A DNA stretch of 53,060 nucleotides, taken from Clostridia bacterium (GTDB lineage: Bacteria > Bacillota > DSM-521 > Neomoorellales > SLTJ01). A model generated the notes under the pieces. The model did not search any database. It saw only the letters and a list, made by a program, of their open reading frames with translations, and was not told the origin of the DNA. Position 1 is the stretch's first letter, and each line of letters opens with the position of its first letter. This document shows positions 51,287 through 53,060 of the stretch, piece after piece. A program made the position numbers and the translations under genes. Where the stretch lies: positions 1 through 53,060 of the forward strand of contig SLTJ01000006.1 in the NCBI GenBank assembly GCA_004347685.1. Reading direction: 5' to 3'.

Positions 51287-52942
51287 ATGCGTTACAAACC
51301 TGAAATTCTGCGGGAAACCGGCCCGGATACCTGCCGCACCGACCCGGAGGAAGCGGCCTCCCTGGCCGCCACCCTCCGGTTCCTGCAGGACCGCGGCGAA
51401 CAGGTGGGGAAGATGCTAAGCGGCCTCACGCCCCCGTCCCCTGGTACCCTAGGGGGGATGAAGGCCAGGGGACAAGCCCTGGCCCGCCGCTACCTCAGGG
51501 CCCAGCGCGAGATTAACCCCGGCATCCAGCCCACCGACGCCGGCGACATGGCCGAAGCCCCCTGGGAGGGCGAGGAAAACCTCGGGTACGCCTTGGAGCA
51601 GGTCCTTATCCGCCGGGGTTTGAGCGTGACCGCGCTGGCGGCCAAACTCGGCGTAACCGTCGAGCATCTAAACGATCTGATTACGAACGCCCGGCCCGTC
51701 TGGAGCTTTCCCGTGACCACGGCCGCATGTCTGGCCCGCCACCTCGGGCTCACCGCCAGGCAATTCTACACCATGGCGGCCGCGGCCCGGGTGGGGGCGC
51801 CGGGAGAAAAACAGGCCAGGGAACGCTTCCTCCGGCGGCTGAGCCTGGCCCTGGGCCTCGGGACAGGGGAAGCCGCCGGTGAGGCGGCCGCGGATACGGG
51901 TCGAGAAGGGGCTCCCGCGGCCGCGGATGCAGGCTGCCGGCCCTGCATCAAGGTGATCGGCGTGGGCGGCGCCGGCGGCAACGCCCTGGACAATATGATC
52001 CTGTCCGGCCTGGGCGGGGTAGAATTCGTGGCCGTGAACACCGACGTGCAGGCCCTCGTGTCTTCCGTAGCCGCCCGCCTGGTACCCATCGGCGCTTCCG
52101 TCACCGCCGGCCTCGGCGCCGGGGGGCAGCCGGAAACAGGTGCCCGGGCCGCCTGGACAAGCCATGAAGAACTGGCCGCGGCCCTGGCCGGGGCCGATAT
52201 GATCTTCATCGCCGCCGGCATGGGAGGCGGCACCGGAACCGGAGCCGCCCCGGTCATCGCCGGCCTGGCCCGGGAGATGGAAATCCTCACCGTAGCCGTG
52301 GTCACCAGGCCCTTTGCCTTTGAAGGCGCCCGGAGGAAGAAGCAGGCAGAAGCCGGCATAGCCGCCCTGGAGCAGGCCGCCGACGCCGTCCTGGTCATCA
52401 ATAACGACCGGCTTCTCGACCTCCTACCGCGGCGTACCACCGTCCAGGAAGCCTTTCGCCAGGCCGACCAGGTACTGTACCGGGCCGTGCAGGCCATCAC
52501 CGATATCATCCTCACCCCCGGCCTCATCAACGTGGACCTGGCCGACCTCCGCAGCGTCCTGGCCCGCTCCGGTCCGGCCTTTATCGGCACCGGTCAGGCC
52601 CGGGGAGAGAACAGGGCACCAGACGCCGCCTGCCGGGCCCTGTCCAGCCCCCTGCTGGAAGGTACGGCCGTTTCCGCCGGCAGGGTAGTCCTCAACATCA
52701 GCGGCGGACCCTCCACCACCCTTGACGAAATCTACCAGGCCGCCGGCATCGTCGCCGGGACCCTGCACCCCGAGGCCGAAATAATCCTGGGGGCCGTAGT
52801 AGACGAAGCCCTGCAGGACTACCTGCGGGTAACCGTCATCGCCGGCGGCTTTGCGCATGTATCTTCCGGGTGCATTGGCGGCCAGGGTGCGGAACTGCAC
52901 CTCCCGCCGGATAACTTCCGTTATGAATATGCAGTACTGTGA
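51287..52942 (+). CDS. HTH-FtsZ fusion: divergent FtsZ paralog with N-terminal DNA-binding-like region
   Basis: The product has about 551 residues. Residues 1-95 are helical and unrecognised. Residues ~100-160 form an XRE-type helix-turn-helix (ALEQVLIRRGLSVTALAAKL, GVTVEHLNDLI). An Ala/Gly-rich linker leads to a full FtsZ core from ~220: [29 protein letters not shown] (~313-319 for GGGTGTG) and INVDLADLRSVL with Asn415, Asp417 and Asp420 of the T7 loop. GTP binding and hydrolysis are therefore predicted. The C-terminus ends ...LPPDNFRYEYAVL with no FtsA/SepF-binding peptide, unlike the canonical FtsZ at 46452. ATG 51287 follows GGGAGGAGAGG. It is co-transcribed with the sigma factor. Whether it polymerises on DNA, with FtsZ, or not at all is unknown. 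Confidence 0.85.
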   Translation: MRYKPEILRETGPDTCRTDPEEAASLAATLRFLQDRGEQVGKMLSGLTPPSPGTLGGMKARGQALARRYLRAQREINPGIQPTDAGDMAEAPWEGEENLGYALEQVLIRRGLSVTALAAKLGVTVEHLNDLITNARPVWSFPVTTAACLARHLGLTARQFYTMAAAARVGAPGEKQARERFLRRLSLALGLGTGEAAGEAAADTGREGAPAAADAGCRPCIKVIGVGGAGGNALDNMILSGLGGVEFVAVNTDVQALVSSVAARLVPIGASVTAGLGAGGQPETGARAAWTSHEELAAALAGADMIFIAAGMGGGTGTGAAPVIAGLAREMEILTVAVVTRPFAFEGARRKKQAEAGIAALEQAADAVLVINNDRLLDLLPRRTTVQEAFRQADQVLYRAVQAITDIILTPGLINVDLADLRSVLARSGPAFIGTGQARGENRAPDAACRALSSPLLEGTAVSAGRVVLNISGGPSTTLDEIYQAAGIVAGTLHPEAEIILGAVVDEALQDYLRVTVIAGGFAHVSSGCIGGQGAELHLPPDNFRYEYAVL

Positions 52943-53060
52943 CGGCCATCACCCAACAATTACCGGCCATAAGATATACTGCGCAAAGGTCACCCATGCC
53001 AGCACGTGCCGCGCGGCGCATCCAGCCGCGCCCTGTCAGGAATAATGTTCCTTGCCATTT
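52943..53060. other. Window end, no gene recognised
   Basis: The last ~118 bases contain no convincing ORF or strong terminator. A GC-rich imperfect repeat (GCCGCGCGGCGC, then AGCCGCGCC) lies near 53008-53034. Confidence 0.4.

Overview
The window reads as chromosomal DNA of an anaerobic, endospore-forming, probably thermophilic Firmicute of the Moorella / Desulfotomaculum type. The grounds are high GC, many TTG and GTG starts behind strong GGAGG sites, spoIIGA-sigE and an alpha/beta spore protein, a tungsten-type aldehyde ferredoxin oxidoreductase with a MoaD-like partner, and an archaeal/clostridial-style nif operon (nifH-nifI1-nifI2-nifD-nifK-nifE-nifV). The genus is inferred, not proven.

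Layout. (1) 1-8.8 kb is a decaying accessory region. It has a stalk-domain secreted protein; a minus-strand operon (holin-like membrane protein, frameshifted sigma-like protein, unknown beta-rich protein) under a clear c-di-GMP-I riboswitch with a terminator; plasmid-like RHH and HTH proteins; a broken haem-binding protein; two broken tyrosine integrases; and an Xis-like/RelE toxin-antitoxin pair. (2) 8.8-16.6 kb holds tRNA-Leu and then the nif operon with a sigma-A promoter and a long structured leader. NifD and NifK carry V/Fe-nitrogenase-like motifs but there is no G subunit, and no nifN or nifB is seen here. The two gaps on either side of nifI2 each carry the same ~160-bp element. (3) 16.6-20.6 kb holds a HepT/MntA pair, an MFS transporter, a methyltransferase, tRNA-Ala, tRNA-Val and an integrase-tail scar. 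The same 24-bp sequence lies in inverted orientation just beyond tRNA-Leu and tRNA-Val, bracketing the nif segment. (4) 20.6-28.5 kb is metabolic: nitrilase-type amidase, TPR protein, spore protein, ROK kinase, MoaD-like/AOR pair, class II aldolase, M20 hydrolase and a MetE-like protein. (5) 28.7-47.5 kb is a complete division and cell-wall (dcw) cluster: mraZ, rsmH, ftsL, ftsI/spoVD-like, murE, murF, mraY, murD, ftsW, murG, murC, murB, murA, ftsQ, sbp, ftsA, ftsZ. (6) 47.7-49.5 kb is spoIIGA-sigE, with no sigG after it. (7) 49.9-52.9 kb is a three-gene operon: a ComK-like protein, an ECF-type sigma factor, and a second FtsZ whose GTPase core is fused to an N-terminal helix-turn-helix region and lacks the usual C-terminal peptide.

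The genes work together as follows. The dcw genes make lipid II and build the division septum. SpoIIGA matures pro-sigma-E at the sporulation septum. The nif genes encode dinitrogenase reductase, its PII-type switch proteins, dinitrogenase, a scaffold protein and homocitrate synthase. The most unusual finding is the ComK-like / sigma / HTH-FtsZ operon. Next are the c-di-GMP-controlled holin/sigma operon, the G-less nitrogenase and the hairpin-polypyrimidine intergenic repeat family.
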